Assembly: GCA_036346405.1 (NCBI GenBank)
Contig: CM070561.1
Coordinates: 22,724,215 to 22,788,214, forward strand
DNA from: Phyllostachys edulis
Lineage: Eukaryota > Streptophyta > Magnoliopsida > Poales > Poaceae
DNA length: 64,000 nucleotides
Direction: 5' to 3'
The translations under genes and the position numbers were made by a program. The first letter of the stretch is position 1, and each line of letters begins with the position of its first letter. The notes under the pieces were generated by a model, which worked only from the letters and a program-made list of their open reading frames with translations, searched no databases and had not been told where the DNA came from. This document shows, piece by piece, positions 10,348 to 23,500 of the stretch.

Positions 10348-13300
10348 TGTGAGGACCCCGGTTTATTAGGCTTGTAATACTTAGTCATCCATTGACCCTA
10401 GCATCACAAACATAATAATCCGTATCTTCGAGATATGTATACTTCCCAGAATGCAGTATACATACCCCTTTACAAAATCATGCATCAATTCCATTCAAAC
10501 ATAGAGCCAAAGCACGAACTAGATTAAAAGACATACAACATATAGAGTTATTACAAAAGGGGCCGACCGGCCAAATACAACTAATAAAAGTAATACAGCG
10601 GAAGCAAATGCCATAAGATGGCGATAACAAAAGAGAGCCACAAGGTGTGCCTTTAGCCCACAAGGCAACCAACCAAGTCGCCTAGCTCGATTCCCAACCA
10701 CCGCACATCTCACAAAAGTAAAGCTCTTTGGACCCTACCTCCTCTGCAACAAAGTTATTAAGCAAAGCAAATGAGTACAAAAATGTACTCGCAAGACTGA
10801 CGTGTAGTATAACAAAGCTATAGTTTAACTACATGCAAGCTTTATGTGAGTGGATGAGGCTTTGGACTTATTTTAGCATAAAGCAAGTTTTCATTTGCAA
10901 TATTTAAATAGGTTCCAAAGCAATTTTACAATTCATTTTTCATTTGCAAGAAACAACGAGACAAGTAACAAAAGTAACAAATGGTAGATGACAACAACAT
11001 TCCTGGAAGTGACTAACCCAATAGCCACCACAATAGCATGAACATCCATTCATACCAACCCATCAAGTTTTAATTAAATGTTGTAGTCTAGTTCTTGCAC
11101 GACCTTACCAAGCATGTCCATAACCTAGGACGAGGCTATTCAAGCAGCTTTTAACCTGCAGGGTGTACCAATGTACCCACACGCCGACCACCTTTTGCCA
11201 AGCTATTTAGCACACTTCCTTTGGTATGCGGCACGGCTAAGTCCTCTGAGGCATTTCCAATGAATGATGCTAGTTAAAAGTCGCGATAACTTGGAAGGTA
11301 GGGGACACTGCCCGACCATGACAAGAATCATGGGTGCTCTTTCCCTTATAAAACAGTTTTACTCACCTGCGACCCCCAACTAACACCTCCCAAAGTACTT
11401 AGCCAAGAGGGGTTCCCAATACCCTCGTGTGGTTAGCACGCATAAGCGCTTGGCTTAGTGACACAAGTAACTCGGTCCTTGGGGACTGGGCACCATTCCA
11501 TTCACACCCAACATATCACACCAACATCCATTGTGCCCAAGTCAATAACAGCCCTTGTTTTCATTTTTATTTTATTTGTTTACAAAGTAACAAAGCACAA
11601 GATGGACATAATGGAATAATAATTTTAGTGTGATCAAGGTCATCGACATAATGTCGATAACCGCCCATTTCTACCGTTATCTAAGCATTTCTAAGCATTA
11701 TCAACGTAACTACTAAGTGATAAGAGTCCATCCATCGAACTCTATATCACAGCAAGATAATCCTAGGCTTAGTAGTAGAGAATGAACATTTTACCTACAG
11801 GAGATGCATCTATAGGCTCAACTAATCGATAATTTAACACAAAGTAGCAATGCATACATATAAGTGAAACAAAGTAATAAACTTTAAAGTAATGGGACAT
11901 TAATGGGACATGATCAAACTGCTTGCCTTGCTGTGGCTGGTCACTATGCTGCAGAGAATCACTCACGGAATTAACCCACTCGTCGGCACCTAAACGAAAA
12001 GGCGAAAAGAATCGATAAGAACGACGAAAACCACAAGGACAGCACAGCAAACAAAATCCAAATGCTCTGAAATTTCTACAGAAGAAAGAGGATGATTTTT
12101 AGGGAATTTAGCAACAAGAACCAATTTATTTGGATTCTCAATGCAAAAGATATGAGCAAAACAATTCTGCTCAACCCTAAAAATACCAAACTGCCACTAT
12201 TTACTAATTTAATTATTTGGCAACATTTTCTAGAAAGGTGATGCAGCTGGGATTTTTACAGTAACACAAGCACCTCATGAGATGAATAACCCAATTGAGT
12301 TCACCTCATTTGGAGCTGTTATGCATGTTTTAAGATTTTTCAAAGACAAGAACTTGAACAAAATTAAAATGCACAAGAAAGCTTTTGGAAAATAGTGACA
12401 TGCCTGAATCCTCTTCTAACATTTAGAGTATTAACAGAGGAAGCCAACAAAGTTGGATTCACTCAAAAATAACCTACAGAGCATTACTTATGTATTTTAC
12501 AAGGTAAATGAATTTTTAATGAAACATTTAAAGCTAGTTTTGAAACCTATTTGCAAAACCATGTTCTGGAGCTGAATTGGGCTCATAACCATTTTTAGAT
12601 TGGAGCCCAGGTCAAAGCCAGAGCTGCAGAAATTTGAATCACTACTTTTGGATTTAAATTGAATTAGTTATGCATTTTTAAAGTTCATACCTTTATTAGT
12701 TCACAAAATAAAAGTTCTCTGGAAATCCTAAAAACCAAAAGAACCGGGGAGGACATGAGCCATAGATCCTGGATCTAACGGCTCAAGACCCAGATTAAGC
12801 GAGGGAGATCCTCAACGGTTGAGATCTTCCAAAGGAAGATCTAAACTATCAAGATCTCCCCAAGGAAGATCTACATCGTCAAGACCTCACGTGGGAGGTC
12901 CTAGACGGTCCAGATTTTTCAAGGAGGACCTTAATGGTCCAGATCGTCGAGGAGGACCTTAACGGTCAAGATCTACCGGGAGGTCATAAGCGGTGAGATG
13001 ACCTCGAGGGGTCCTATCTTGGAGGTCTTAACGCGTCCACAGACCTCGGGGAGGTCCGGACGGCTAAGATTGCGCAAGGGAGGTCTGGGCGTTCAAGATC
13101 TCCTCGGAGGAGGTCTTGGGCGGCCCACATCAGCGCCATCAAGGCGCTCGCGTGCGCATGCGCGACAGACCTTGAGTTAATGCGCGGGACACAAGGAGGT
13201 CCGCGCGAGGTCTTAAATCGCGACAAAGGACATGGTTAAAGGCATTTAAGGCTAACACCATGATTAGCAATGATTGAGGCATTAAAAGCGGAGGATCTTT

Positions 13301-15448
13301 GTCCTAAAAATGACAACAATGGCTCTTTGTTCTTGTCAAACAAAAACCAGCGAAGAGGTGGTCTCGCCGCGATGCAGACCTCATGGCGACATCCAATGGT
13401 ACTATTGGGTCCAAAGTAATAGCCATGCGCACCCAATGGACCTGCTCAACAGCAATGGCCTAAAACGCCGACGAGCCGGATGGGGATGGGCAAGAAAAGC
13501 ACATGGCCAAGAGCCAAACTAAAAATTAAAGCTCCGCAACTTCATACACGCAGGTGCCCAGCAACTAGGGACTATCAGGAGGATTACCTGGAGGTCCAGA
13601 GGTGCTGAGGAGGTCGAGGAAGGTGAGGACCGGAGCTGAGGAAGACAAGGAGCTCCATTGCCAACTCCAACTCCAAGCTCCACTTTGGCCACCTTTGTAA
13701 ATGCCCAAAACTAAACAAGTTAGGACTTGGTCACAGAGGTGAATGGCACAAATTGAAGCACAGAGAAAGAGAGAAAAACTCCAAGGACCCTTGTCCACCG
13801 AGGAGCTCCAAGCTGCTCCAACAATGGTGGCCAAGGAGAGCTTCGGGTGGTTTTGAGCTCGCAAGCACAGAGGTGCAAGCAAGGCAACAATGGTGTGTAA
13901 AGGAAGCCAAGGCAACAGTGGGGGGGTTTTATACCGAGGGCAAAAGAGGTCCTGGACCACGGGTTAAGCTCATGGTGAGCTTAGCCCATGGGAGGTCCAC
14001 GGGAGGTCCATGGCTTGGACAAGATGGACAGGACAGGGTAGGTTAGGACAGGGCATGGCCTAGGGGCGGAAAACCTGCCACGCATTTAATGCTTGTAGGC
14101 TCAGAGCCGTTGGACTTGACAAGGCTCTGACTTTCTCCACCGCCATAGCCCTTGCACGCGAGCCCAAGCTAGGAGAAGAACAGGGCGAAGCTCTCCACCG
14201 CTGGATTAAGAGGATGAGGAGGTCCTGGCCCTCGGATGTGTTTTGAGTTTGAAACGGTAAGTTTTAAGTGACTAGAGGAGGTCACAGCCCTCCGATTTGG
14301 ATGGGGAGGTCGTGGCCCTCGATTTGATTGCGCGGATGCGCAAGTGGAAAAGGGGACAGGAGGTCCAAAGCGTTGGATCTAAATCAGCAGTGCGGACCTC
14401 TGGGAGGACTTTCACACTGCGACTTTGATAAGAGAGGGGAGGTCATGGCCTTTGGATTTAAATCCAGGGCACACAACCAAAGGGAGGTCTGAGCTTGCGC
14501 ATAGCGCCTGAGGAGGTCATGGCCTTTAGATTTAGATCTAAGACTACGACCTCACATGGGTGGGAGGTCCGATGCGCGCAAAACCTTTGGGAGGTCGTGG
14601 CCGTGGATTTTAATCAGCGGCGTACAACACATGATGCGGGGAGGTCAGGTGCGCTTGATAAGCAGAGGAGGTCGTGGGCTGTTGGATCTGATCCAACAGC
14701 TGCGACCTCAAGTGAGTGCAAGGGAAGGTCTGATGGTTCGATAGCGAGGGGAGGTCATGGCCATGGATCTTTGATCCAACGGCTATGACCTCACACAGGT
14801 GGGAAGGGAGGTCTTAACAGAGCTGGTTTGAGAAGGAGGTCGTGATCGTTGGTTTTGAATCCAACGGTTGCGACCTCCACAAGGTGGAAAGGAGGTCTGG
14901 CTGAGCCAGGGATGTGGTTGGGCTAGACCAGTTTGGAAAATGGCTCAGCCCAAGGAACAGTGCAAGCTTGAATTTCAAATTTTTAACAACTGAGCCTTTG
15001 CAGAAATATTTGAGCTAGCAAATGAACTCCAATTTTCATGAAATTTTAACTGGAGCTTGCTGACATTAAGATTAACCTTACATAAAATTTTCAGAGGTTT
15101 TTATGCAATGTATTTTTCTCAGGAAATTCAATAAGGCTGTTCAAGGAATTGTTTTACCTCCAAAAATTATCAAACAAGTTTGAAAACTCATGATATGTTT
15201 CAGAGAGGTCCCGCATCAACTCAAGGACCAAGGAAGATTATTTCCAAAGGTTTGGCACATGAGTTGTGACAAATGGAAAAATGAGTTTGACTTTTGGTCA
15301 ACAAGAACTTTGTGTTTTTGGATAACACAACTCTTGGACAAGGATTACATGTGAGTTTAGGAGATTTAAGGTGTGAGAAAAAGTTTTAATTTCTACACAT
15401 TTAATTACATTTGAAACAAACACCTGTTTAGGTATTTGGGATGTTACA
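10348..15448 (-). repeat. Gypsy-1 3' LTR (left in this window)
   Basis: Begins TGTGAGGACCCC at 10348 and ends GGGATGTTACA at 15448; collinear over its whole length with 20597-25829. Compared with that copy it lacks a block of roughly 150-200 bp near 12790 (present at about 23025-23205). There are many small differences concentrated in GC-rich parts, while AT-rich parts are almost identical, which points to a fairly recent insertion. Short open frames inside it on either strand are not supported as genes. Confidence 0.9.
12780..14900. repeat. Degenerate GAGGTC-rich repeat arrays within the Gypsy-1 LTR
   Basis: Dozens of GAGGTC / GGAGGTC words spaced about 30-50 bases apart occur in two blocks (about 12780-13220 and 14210-14900). 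They alternate with short palindromes such as GGTTGAGATCTTCC and GTTGGATC...GATCCAAC. The same arrays occur in the other LTR at about 23020-23640 and 24610-25290. They appear to be internally amplified LTR modules rather than coding sequence. Confidence 0.7.
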
Positions 15449-15463
15449 AAATCTCCCCCCTTA
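15449..15463 (-). other. Polypurine tract of Gypsy-1
   Basis: On the minus strand the sequence reads AAGGGGGGAGATTT directly before the LTR start TGTAACATCCC. It is the position and composition expected for the plus-strand DNA primer of a gypsy element, and it matches the purine tract of Gypsy-2 (45171-45188). Confidence 0.8.
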
Positions 15464-15479
15464 CAGAAATCTCGTCCCG

Positions 15480-18400
15480 AGATTTTGGCTCACTCGGAAA
15501 AGAAAGAAGGGTAGTCCGCACGCAGACGATCTTCCCTTTCCCAAGTAGCTTCATCCTCGGAATGGTTCGACCACTGAACTTTAAGGAACTTAATAGAACG
15601 ATTCCTAGTTTTTCGCTTGACCTCTTGAGTATCTGAGCAGGGTGCTCGCGATAGGTCAAATCGGGTTGGACATCGAGAGTTTCCAACGGAGCTACCTCAG
15701 TTGGAACACAGAGGCACTTCTTTAACTGGGACACATGGAACACATCATGTACCCCCTCAAGTGCAGCAGGCAACTCCAACTTGTAAGCAACAGCTCCTTT
15801 TTTCTCGATAATACGGTAGGGACCGACATACCGAGGAGCTAACTTGCCCTTGACGCCGAAACGTTGATGGCCCTTCAAAGGAGAGACCTTGAGATACACA
15901 AAGTCATTAGGCTCAAAACTCAACTCACGACGACGGCGATCCGCATAGCTCTTTTGCCTGGATTGAGCTGTGCGAAGGCTCTCACGAATAAGCTGAACTT
16001 GACTCTCGGCCTCATTGATCGAGTCCGGACCAAAGAAAGGTCTCTCGCCGGTTTCAGACCAATACAACGGGGTTCTACACTTTCTCCCGTATAAGGCCTC
16101 GAAAGGTGCCATCCGAGGCGGCTGAAATCTGTTGTTGTAAGAAAACTTCGTGAATGGTAAGCATTTCTCCCAATGCTTCCCATAGGAAAGAACACAAGCA
16201 CGAGCATGTCTTCCAAAACTTGGTTGACCCTCTCGGTCGACCATCGGTTTGGGGATGATATCTTGAAATGAAGCAAGACGAGTTCCCATAGCCTCTTGCA
16301 AGCTATGCCAAAAGCGAGATGTGAAAAGAGATCCACGATCGACACAATCGTCTTGACACCGTGCAAACTCACGATGTGGGCGATGTAGAGCTCTGCCAAA
16401 AGACCTACCCGAAGGTCAATCTTGACAGGAAGGAAATGTGCCACCTTAGTCAATCGATCGATGACGACCCAAATGGCATCATTCTTCTTCGGGGCGTGGG
16501 TAGACCGGTGATGAAATCCATTCGATCGAATCCACTTCCACTCGAGACGAGTAAAGGTTGAAGCAAACCGGCCGGTCGCTGATGTTCGGCCTTCACATGA
16601 CAACATACGTCGCACTTGGTAACGAACCTGGCAATTTCCCTCTTCATGCGAGTCCACCAAAATCTCTGACGGAGATCCTGATACAACTTGGTGGCCCCGG
16701 GATGAATGGACAAGGGAGAATCATGGGCTTCGCGGAGAATCAAGTCCCGCAAATCCATGTCCTTAGGAACCACAAGGCGCTGCCCGAACCTCACAACACC
16801 ATGCTCATCCTCAGAGAAGCACTTGGCTGTTCCGTTCTTAACATTCTGCCTGATTCGGGTTACTCCAGCATCCGACTGCTGAGCGGCCTTGACACGATCC
16901 ACCAAGGTTGGTTGCACAACCAAGGTAGCGAGGGACCCATGCTCAACCAAACCCAAGTTGAGACGCTGAAACTCCTCAAGAAGGGTGGGCTGAAGCTCCT
17001 TGAGCGATAAGGCATTACAATGCGCTTTTACGACTAAGCGCATCGAATGACATTAGCCTTGCCGGATGGTAGTGAATACCCCGTCATAGTCCTTGATCAA
17101 TTCCAACCATCTCCTTTGCACGAGGTTCAAATCATTTGGGTGAACAAGTACTTCAAGCTTTTGTGGTCGAATACACTTCTAGCGACACGATAAGGTAATG
17201 TCGCCAAATCTTAAATGCATGAATCACATGACTAACTCCAAGTCATGGGTAGGATAGTTGAGTTCATGAGGTCTCAATTGCCTTGATCGTAGGCCACTAC
17301 CTTGCCTTCTTGCATAAGGACACAACCGAGGCCTCGGCGAAGCATCGCAAAAGATATCGAAGCTCCGATGGATATCTGGAAGAACGAGAACGGGAGCGGT
17401 GGTCAAACGCTTCTTGAGTACTTGAAAACTTTCCTCATACTCAGCGGACCACACGAACTTCTTGTCCTTCTTGAGCAACTCCGTCATTGGCCCGCGATCT
17501 TGGAGAAGTTCTCGATGAAGCGGCGATAATATCCCGCTAAGCGAGAAAGCTCCGCATCGGTTCTAAGCGAGCGAATCGGGCTGACTCGAGAAAGCACATC
17601 ATCGACCTTGCTAGGATCAGCGGCTCGCCTCTGCTGAAAGCACATGACCCAAGAAAGCCACTTCCTTCAACGAAAGCGACTTTGAACTTAGATGGTGGTG
17701 CTCACGCAGTTTGCCCAACACAAGCGGATGCTCGGCGTGTTCCTCATCGTTCTTGGAGTAGATAAGAATATCATCGATGAAGACTACGACGAACTTATCC
17801 AAATACTCCATGAAGACCGAATTCATGAGGTTCATGAACAAAGCGAGAGCATTGGTCAAGCGAGCGACATGACGATATACTCATACAAACCATAGCGAGT
17901 AGAAAGCCGTCTTGGGAATATCCTCGGTCGGATCTGAACTTGATGATATCCACTCTCAAATCAATCTTGGAGAAAACGGGCTCTAGATAAGCGATCGAAG
18001 AGATCGTTGATGCGGGCAAAGGATACTTGTTCTTCTGAGTCACTTCATTAAGCGAGCGGTAGTCGGACGACATGCATAAAGTACCATCCTTCTTCTTAAC
18101 GAAGATAGCCGGACAACCCCCACGGAGATGAGTTAGGGCGAATGAAACCCTTCTCTTGAAGCTCATTAAGTTGCTTCTTTAACTCCACCAACTCATTCGG
18201 TGGCATCCGATAAGGCCTCTTCGAAATCGGGGCGGTACCGGGAGCCAACTCGATAACGAACTCGAGCTCCCGAACAGGTGGCATCCCAGGAAGATCCTCG
18301 GGAAAGACATCCATGAAGTCACATACCGTTGGGACTTCACGAATATCCAGAGCTGGCTTCGCTTCAAGTGCGAAGAGATGAGGGCCATGACCGGTGAAAG

Positions 18401-18720
18401 CGAACACCTTTCGCGGAAGGGCTCGTGAGATAGATGAGCTTCCGGGCGCAATCGATTTGCCCCATGTGCTGAGACAACCAATCCATGCCAAGAATTACAT
18501 CTAAGCTCTAGCATTGAGGAGAATCAGGTTTGCCACAAACCTTACTCCCTCAATCTCGATAGGAACATCCCTGCACTCCAATTCAGCTCTCAACTCCGAA
18601 CCGGGAGAGCGAATGAGCAACGGGACCAACAGAGGAGCAAAAAGAAGGTCACTAGCAGCTGACAGCAAAAGACTGAGATACAAAAGAATGAGATGCTCCA
18701 GAATCAAATAAAAGCGATGG
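15480..18720 (-). pseudogene. Gypsy-1 pol remnant (protease, RT, RNase H, integrase, chromodomain)
   Basis: Read from high to low coordinates, fragments match Gypsy-2 pol in order. The protease/linker part lies near 18720-18180, with VPTVCDFMDVFPEDLPGMPP and KRPYRMPPNELVELKKQL. RT spans 18166-17617 and keeps the catalytic VVVFIDDILIYSK. RNase H (17487-17224) has FDIFCDASP and ELNYPTHDLELV. Integrase (17043-15900) has HPGATKLYQDLRQRFWWTRMKRE and its H/C finger CDVCCHVKAEHQRP. The C-terminal region with FHVSQLKKCL is followed by a frameshifted chromodomain ending near 15490. Frame changes occur every few hundred bases and several short internal stretches do not match Gypsy-2, so no functional product is possible. 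Confidence 0.85.
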
Positions 18721-18889
18721 CAGGATAGGAGTTAACAAGAAGCGTACCTAACACAGCGTCGGTGCCTCTGTGCCTCCTCGGTGAGATAAGCGTTAGCGAT
18801 CGCCGCCCACGCCTTTGGGCTACGGGACAATCTTGATCTGAGAAGATCCACCACCTTGCCGCGTCCTCCATTAGGGCGAGGGCTGCTCG

Positions 18890-19842
18890 ATCTTCTTAGG
18901 GCAATTATTTGCATAATGGCCCTTCTAATTGCAGAAGAAACAAACGACCCCGGCGGTTGGGTTGCGGGGTCACGGAGTTGACTTCGCGGATGCGTGGATC
19001 GGGCACGGCTGCGAAGAATGAGGCAGTCTTGGCAACCTCGAAGTCTTTGGCTTCTTGGCGGTACCCTTGAGATCGCTCACTGCGAGAAGCGGCGGCCTTG
19101 GGCGACTTGTGGGCCTCCACTTGCGCTTGCAGGAATCCATAAGCTCACGACCAGAGTGCTCTGCGACGATGGCCTTGTTGACCAAGGTCTGGAAATCAGG
19201 GAAGTCGACGATGGACCTCAGACAAGCCACCCCTGAACTTTGCTTGCTTGGCCATATCAGTGGCCACATCCTTGGGAGCATAACGAGCTAGATGGTTGAA
19301 CTTCGTACACATACTCCACGGTGAGCTCGCCCTTGCTTGAGGGCGAAACTCTGCTTCTTGATGTTCATCAAGCCGCGAGGATATGAGACCGACGGAAGGC
19401 GGTCTGAAACTCCTCCCGGTGGCGGTGTGGTCTGCGGGTTGCATGGCGAGAAAGCTCTCCCATCATGACAAAGCTGCACCCTCCAGCTGGTGCGATGCAA
19501 GCAGTGCCTTCTCGTGCTCCACAGCGCTGCTTGCGATCTTGAGCTTCGCTCCACCGACGCAAGCCGACCATCTGCATCGGCGGGTCCTCGGACACAGAAA
19601 AGGTGGGGTGCCGAGTACGAAGAAACTCAGCAAGGCCCCCACGAGGATCGATGCCCACTCCTTGCGGATCTGAAGCACCGGTAAGAAATTTGAGGTGTTC
19701 TTGTAGCGATGACATCGATAGCACTCTCTGTCATCCGCAGTTGCGCTCTATCTGAAGGAGAACCTCGGCCATGGTCGGAGGAGGAGGAAGCTCCTCGTCC
19801 GGACCATTTGCACAGCCTTAGCCACTCTGGTGCGACCGCCAT
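18890..19842 (-). pseudogene. Gypsy-1 gag remnant
   Basis: Fragments on the minus strand correspond to Gypsy-2 gag. They include the translated start near 19842 (MAVAPEWLRLCKW), parts recalling the EEFQTAFR... capsid segment near 19400, LSIVDFPDFQTLVNKAIVAEH near 19200, and the zinc knuckle near 18920, where CFFCN is followed by an in-frame TAG before KGHYANNCPK. At least five frame changes are needed to follow it, so this is a dead gag. Confidence 0.75.
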
Positions 19843-20580
19843 CTGTTGAGAGGGAAAGAGGTTAGCAACCCAAAACCCACAATTAGAAGCTAAAAAAGCG
19901 GGGTCTAACGACTAGGGAATGGAATATCACCCTAAGCGAAAGCCAAAACAGCAAGTAATTAAACTTTAAAAGCTCCCAAGAGACTCCAAAAATAGCAAGG
20001 AAACTTTAGAAAATAATCTCAACTTCTCTATACAATTATCCCGTATTGAATGAACGAGTAATTGGTTGAGAAGATAAAATTTCAGCAAGCTATTTTGGCT
20101 CTAATTCTACTCAAAAGCAAGGTTAAACCGGCGAAATAATCGTTAGATACTTAGCTAACTAATATCACATCTTACCCTTTTATTCCCACAAGTTTTAGTT
20201 GAATTAACCTCTCATTTTCTACCTTAATCACTAGCTTGAGCTTGCTGCCCTAAAATGCTTGCTTGCTGTCCTAAAATTCCAGATTTGAATTCCAGCTCCA
20301 AATACTTCCATTCTTCACCAAAAGACAGCCAAGACTTCAACTTTAGAACTCTCATAAGTTCCCTCAAAAACCAGTTAAACGATAACTACTATCTTAGAAG
20401 GAAGGAGAGGTAAACAATTTTTAAAACTCAAATTAGAGTAAGATGAGAGAAGAAAGCTAAGATAGATAAGGAGTAAAATCTGAGAATTACTTAAGCTTTC
20501 ATAAACTCTTTGATACTTTGAAAATAGGTTTTTCAAAATATCCTAAAAACGACCAAGCTAGGGTTTCTATGGTCAGTATA

Positions 20581-20593
20581 GCTCTGATACCAA
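20581..20593 (-). other. Primer-binding site of Gypsy-1
   Basis: The plus strand reads GCTCTGATACCAA, i.e. TTGGTATCAGAGC on the element's sense strand. This is the standard plant initiator tRNA-Met complementary site, three bases inside the 5' LTR (which ends at 20597). It fixes the minus orientation of the element. Confidence 0.9.
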
Positions 20594-20596
20594 CTT

Positions 20597-23500
20597 TGTG
20601 AGGACCCCGGTTTATTAGGCTTGTAATACTTAGTCATCCATTGACCCTAGCATCACAAACATAATAATCCATGTCTTCGAGATATGTATACTTCCCAGAA
20701 TGCAGTATACATACCCCTTTACAAAATCATGCATCAATTCCATTCAAACATAGAACCAAAGCACGAACTAGATTAAAAGACATACAACATATAGAGTTAT
20801 TACAAAAGGGACCGACCGGCCAAATCTGACTAATAAAAATGTCTGATGAAGCAAATGCCATAAGATGGCGATAACAAAAGAGAGCCACAAGGTGTGCCTT
20901 TAGCCCACAAGGCAACCAACCAAGTCGCCTAGCTCGATTCCCAACCACCGCACATCTCACAAAAGTAAAGCCCTTTGGACCCTACCTCCTCTGCAACAAA
21001 GTTATTAAGGAAAGCAAATGAGTACAAAAATGTACTCGCAAGACTGACGTGTAGTATAACAGAGCTATAGTTTAACTACATGCAAGCTTTATGTGAGTGG
21101 ATGAGGCTTTGGACTTATTTTAGCATAAAGCAAGTTTTCATTTGCAATATTTAAATAGGTTCCAAAGCAATTTTACAATTCATTTTTCATTTGCAAGAAA
21201 CAACGAGACAAGTAACAAAAGTAACAAATGGTAGATGACAACAACATTCCTGGAAGTGACTAACCCAATAGCCACCACAATAGCATGAACATCCATTCAT
21301 ACCAACCCATCAAGTTTTAATTAAATGTTGTAGTCTAGTTCTTGCATGACCTTACCAAGCATGTCCATAACCTAGGACGAGGCTATTCAAATAGTTTTAA
21401 CCCTGCAGGGGTGTACCAATGTACCCACACGTCAGACCGCCTTTTCGCCAAGCTATTTAGCACACTTCCTTTGGTATGCCGCACGGCTAAGTCCTCTGAG
21501 GCATTTCCAATGAATGATGCTAGTTAAAAGTCGCGATAACTTGGGAAGGTAGGAGACAAGCCCGGTAGCGACAAGCTGGGTGCTCTTTCCTTATAAAGCA
21601 GTTTTACTCTGCGACCCCCAACTAACACCTCCCAAAGTACTTAGCCAAGAGGGGTTCCCAATACCCTCGTGTGGTTAGCACGCATAAGCGCTTGGCTTAG
21701 TGACACAAGTAACTCGGTCCTTAGGGACCTGGGCACCATTCCATTCACACCCAACATATCACACCAACATCCATTATGCCCAAGTCAATAACAGCCTTGT
21801 TTTCATTTTTATTTTATTTGTTTACAAAGTAACAAAGCACAAGATGGACATAATGGAATAATAATTTTTAGTGTGATCAAGGTCATCGACATAATGTCGA
21901 CAACCGCCCATTTCTACCGTTATCTAAGCATTTCTAAGCATTATCAACGTAACTACTAAGTGATAAGAGTCCATCCATCGAACTCTATATCACAGCAAGA
22001 TAATCCTAGGCTTAGTAGTAGAGAATGAACATTTTACCTACAGGAGATGCATCTATAGGCTCAACTAATCGATAATTTAACACAAAGTAGCAATGCATAC
22101 ATATAAGTGAAACAAAGTAATAAACTTTAAAGTAATGGGACATTAATGGGACATGATCAAACTGCTTGCCTTGCTGTGGCTGGTCACTATGCTGCAGAGA
22201 ATCACTCACGGAATCAACCCACTGCGGCACCTAAGCGAAAAGCGAAAAGAATCGATAAAACGGCGAAAACCACAAGGACAGCACAGCAAACAAAATCCAA
22301 ATGCTCTGAAATTTCTACAAAAGCAAGAGAATGATTTTTAGGGAATTTAGCAATAAGAACCAATTGATTTGGATTCTCAATGCAAAAGATATGAGCAAAA
22401 CAATTCTGCTCAGCCCTAAAAATACCAAACTACCACTATTTACTAATTTAATTATTTGGCAACATTTTCTAGAAAGGTGGTGCAGCTGGGATTTTTACAG
22501 TAAAACAAGCACCTCATGAGATGAATAACCCAATTGAGTTCACCTCATTTGGAGCTGTTATGCATGTTTTAAGATTTTTCAAAGACAAGAACTTGAACAA
22601 AATTAAAATGCACAAGAAAGCTTTTTAAAAATAGTGACATGCCTGAATCCTATTCTAACATTTAGAGTATTAATAGAGGAAGCCAACAAAGTTAGATTCA
22701 CTCAAAAATAACCTACAGAGCATTGCTTATGCATTTTACAAGTTAAATGAATTTTTAATGAAACATTTAAAGCTAGTTTTGAAACCTATTTGCAAAACCA
22801 TGTTCTGGAGCTGAACTGGGCTCATAACCATTTTTAGATTGGAGCCCAGGTCAAGCCAGAGCTGCAGAAATTTGAATCACTACTTTTGGATTTAAATTGA
22901 ATTAGTTATGCATTTTAAAGTTCATACCTTTATTAGTTCACAAAATAAAAGTTCTCTGGAAATCCTAAAACCAAAAGAACAGGGAGGACATGAGCCATAG
23001 ATCACGGATCTAATGGCTCAAGACCTCCCAGAGAACAACGCAGCAGCGCTATGAAGGTCCAAGGACATGGGCGTGGATCTTGGATCCAAGATCCATGTCC
23101 TCCTGCAGCAGCGCCTTGCAGCAGAGAGGGGAGGTCGTGGCCGTTGATGCTATATCCAGCGGACCACAGCGAAGGGGGAGGACGGGACGGCCCAGATTAG
23201 CGAGGAGGTCCTCAGCGGTTGAGATCTTCCAAAGGAAGATCTAAACTATCAAGATCTCCCCAAGGAAGATCTACATCGTCAAGACCTCACGTGGGAGGTC
23301 CTGGACGGTCCAGATTTTCCAAGGGAGGACCTTAATGGTCCAGATCGTCCGAGGGAGGACCTTAACGGTCAAGATCTACCTGGGGAGGTCATAAACGGCT
23401 GAGATGACCTCGAGGAGGTCCTATGCGGAGGTCTTAACGTCATAGACCTCCAGGGGAGGTCTGGACGGCCAAGATTGCGCAAGGGGGAGGTCCTGGACGT

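Noticed and set aside
12780..14900. Possible CRISPR-like or satellite array in the Gypsy-1 LTR
   Set aside because: Units are degenerate with irregular spacing and lie inside an LTR of a plant retroelement; no exact repeats with unique spacers.
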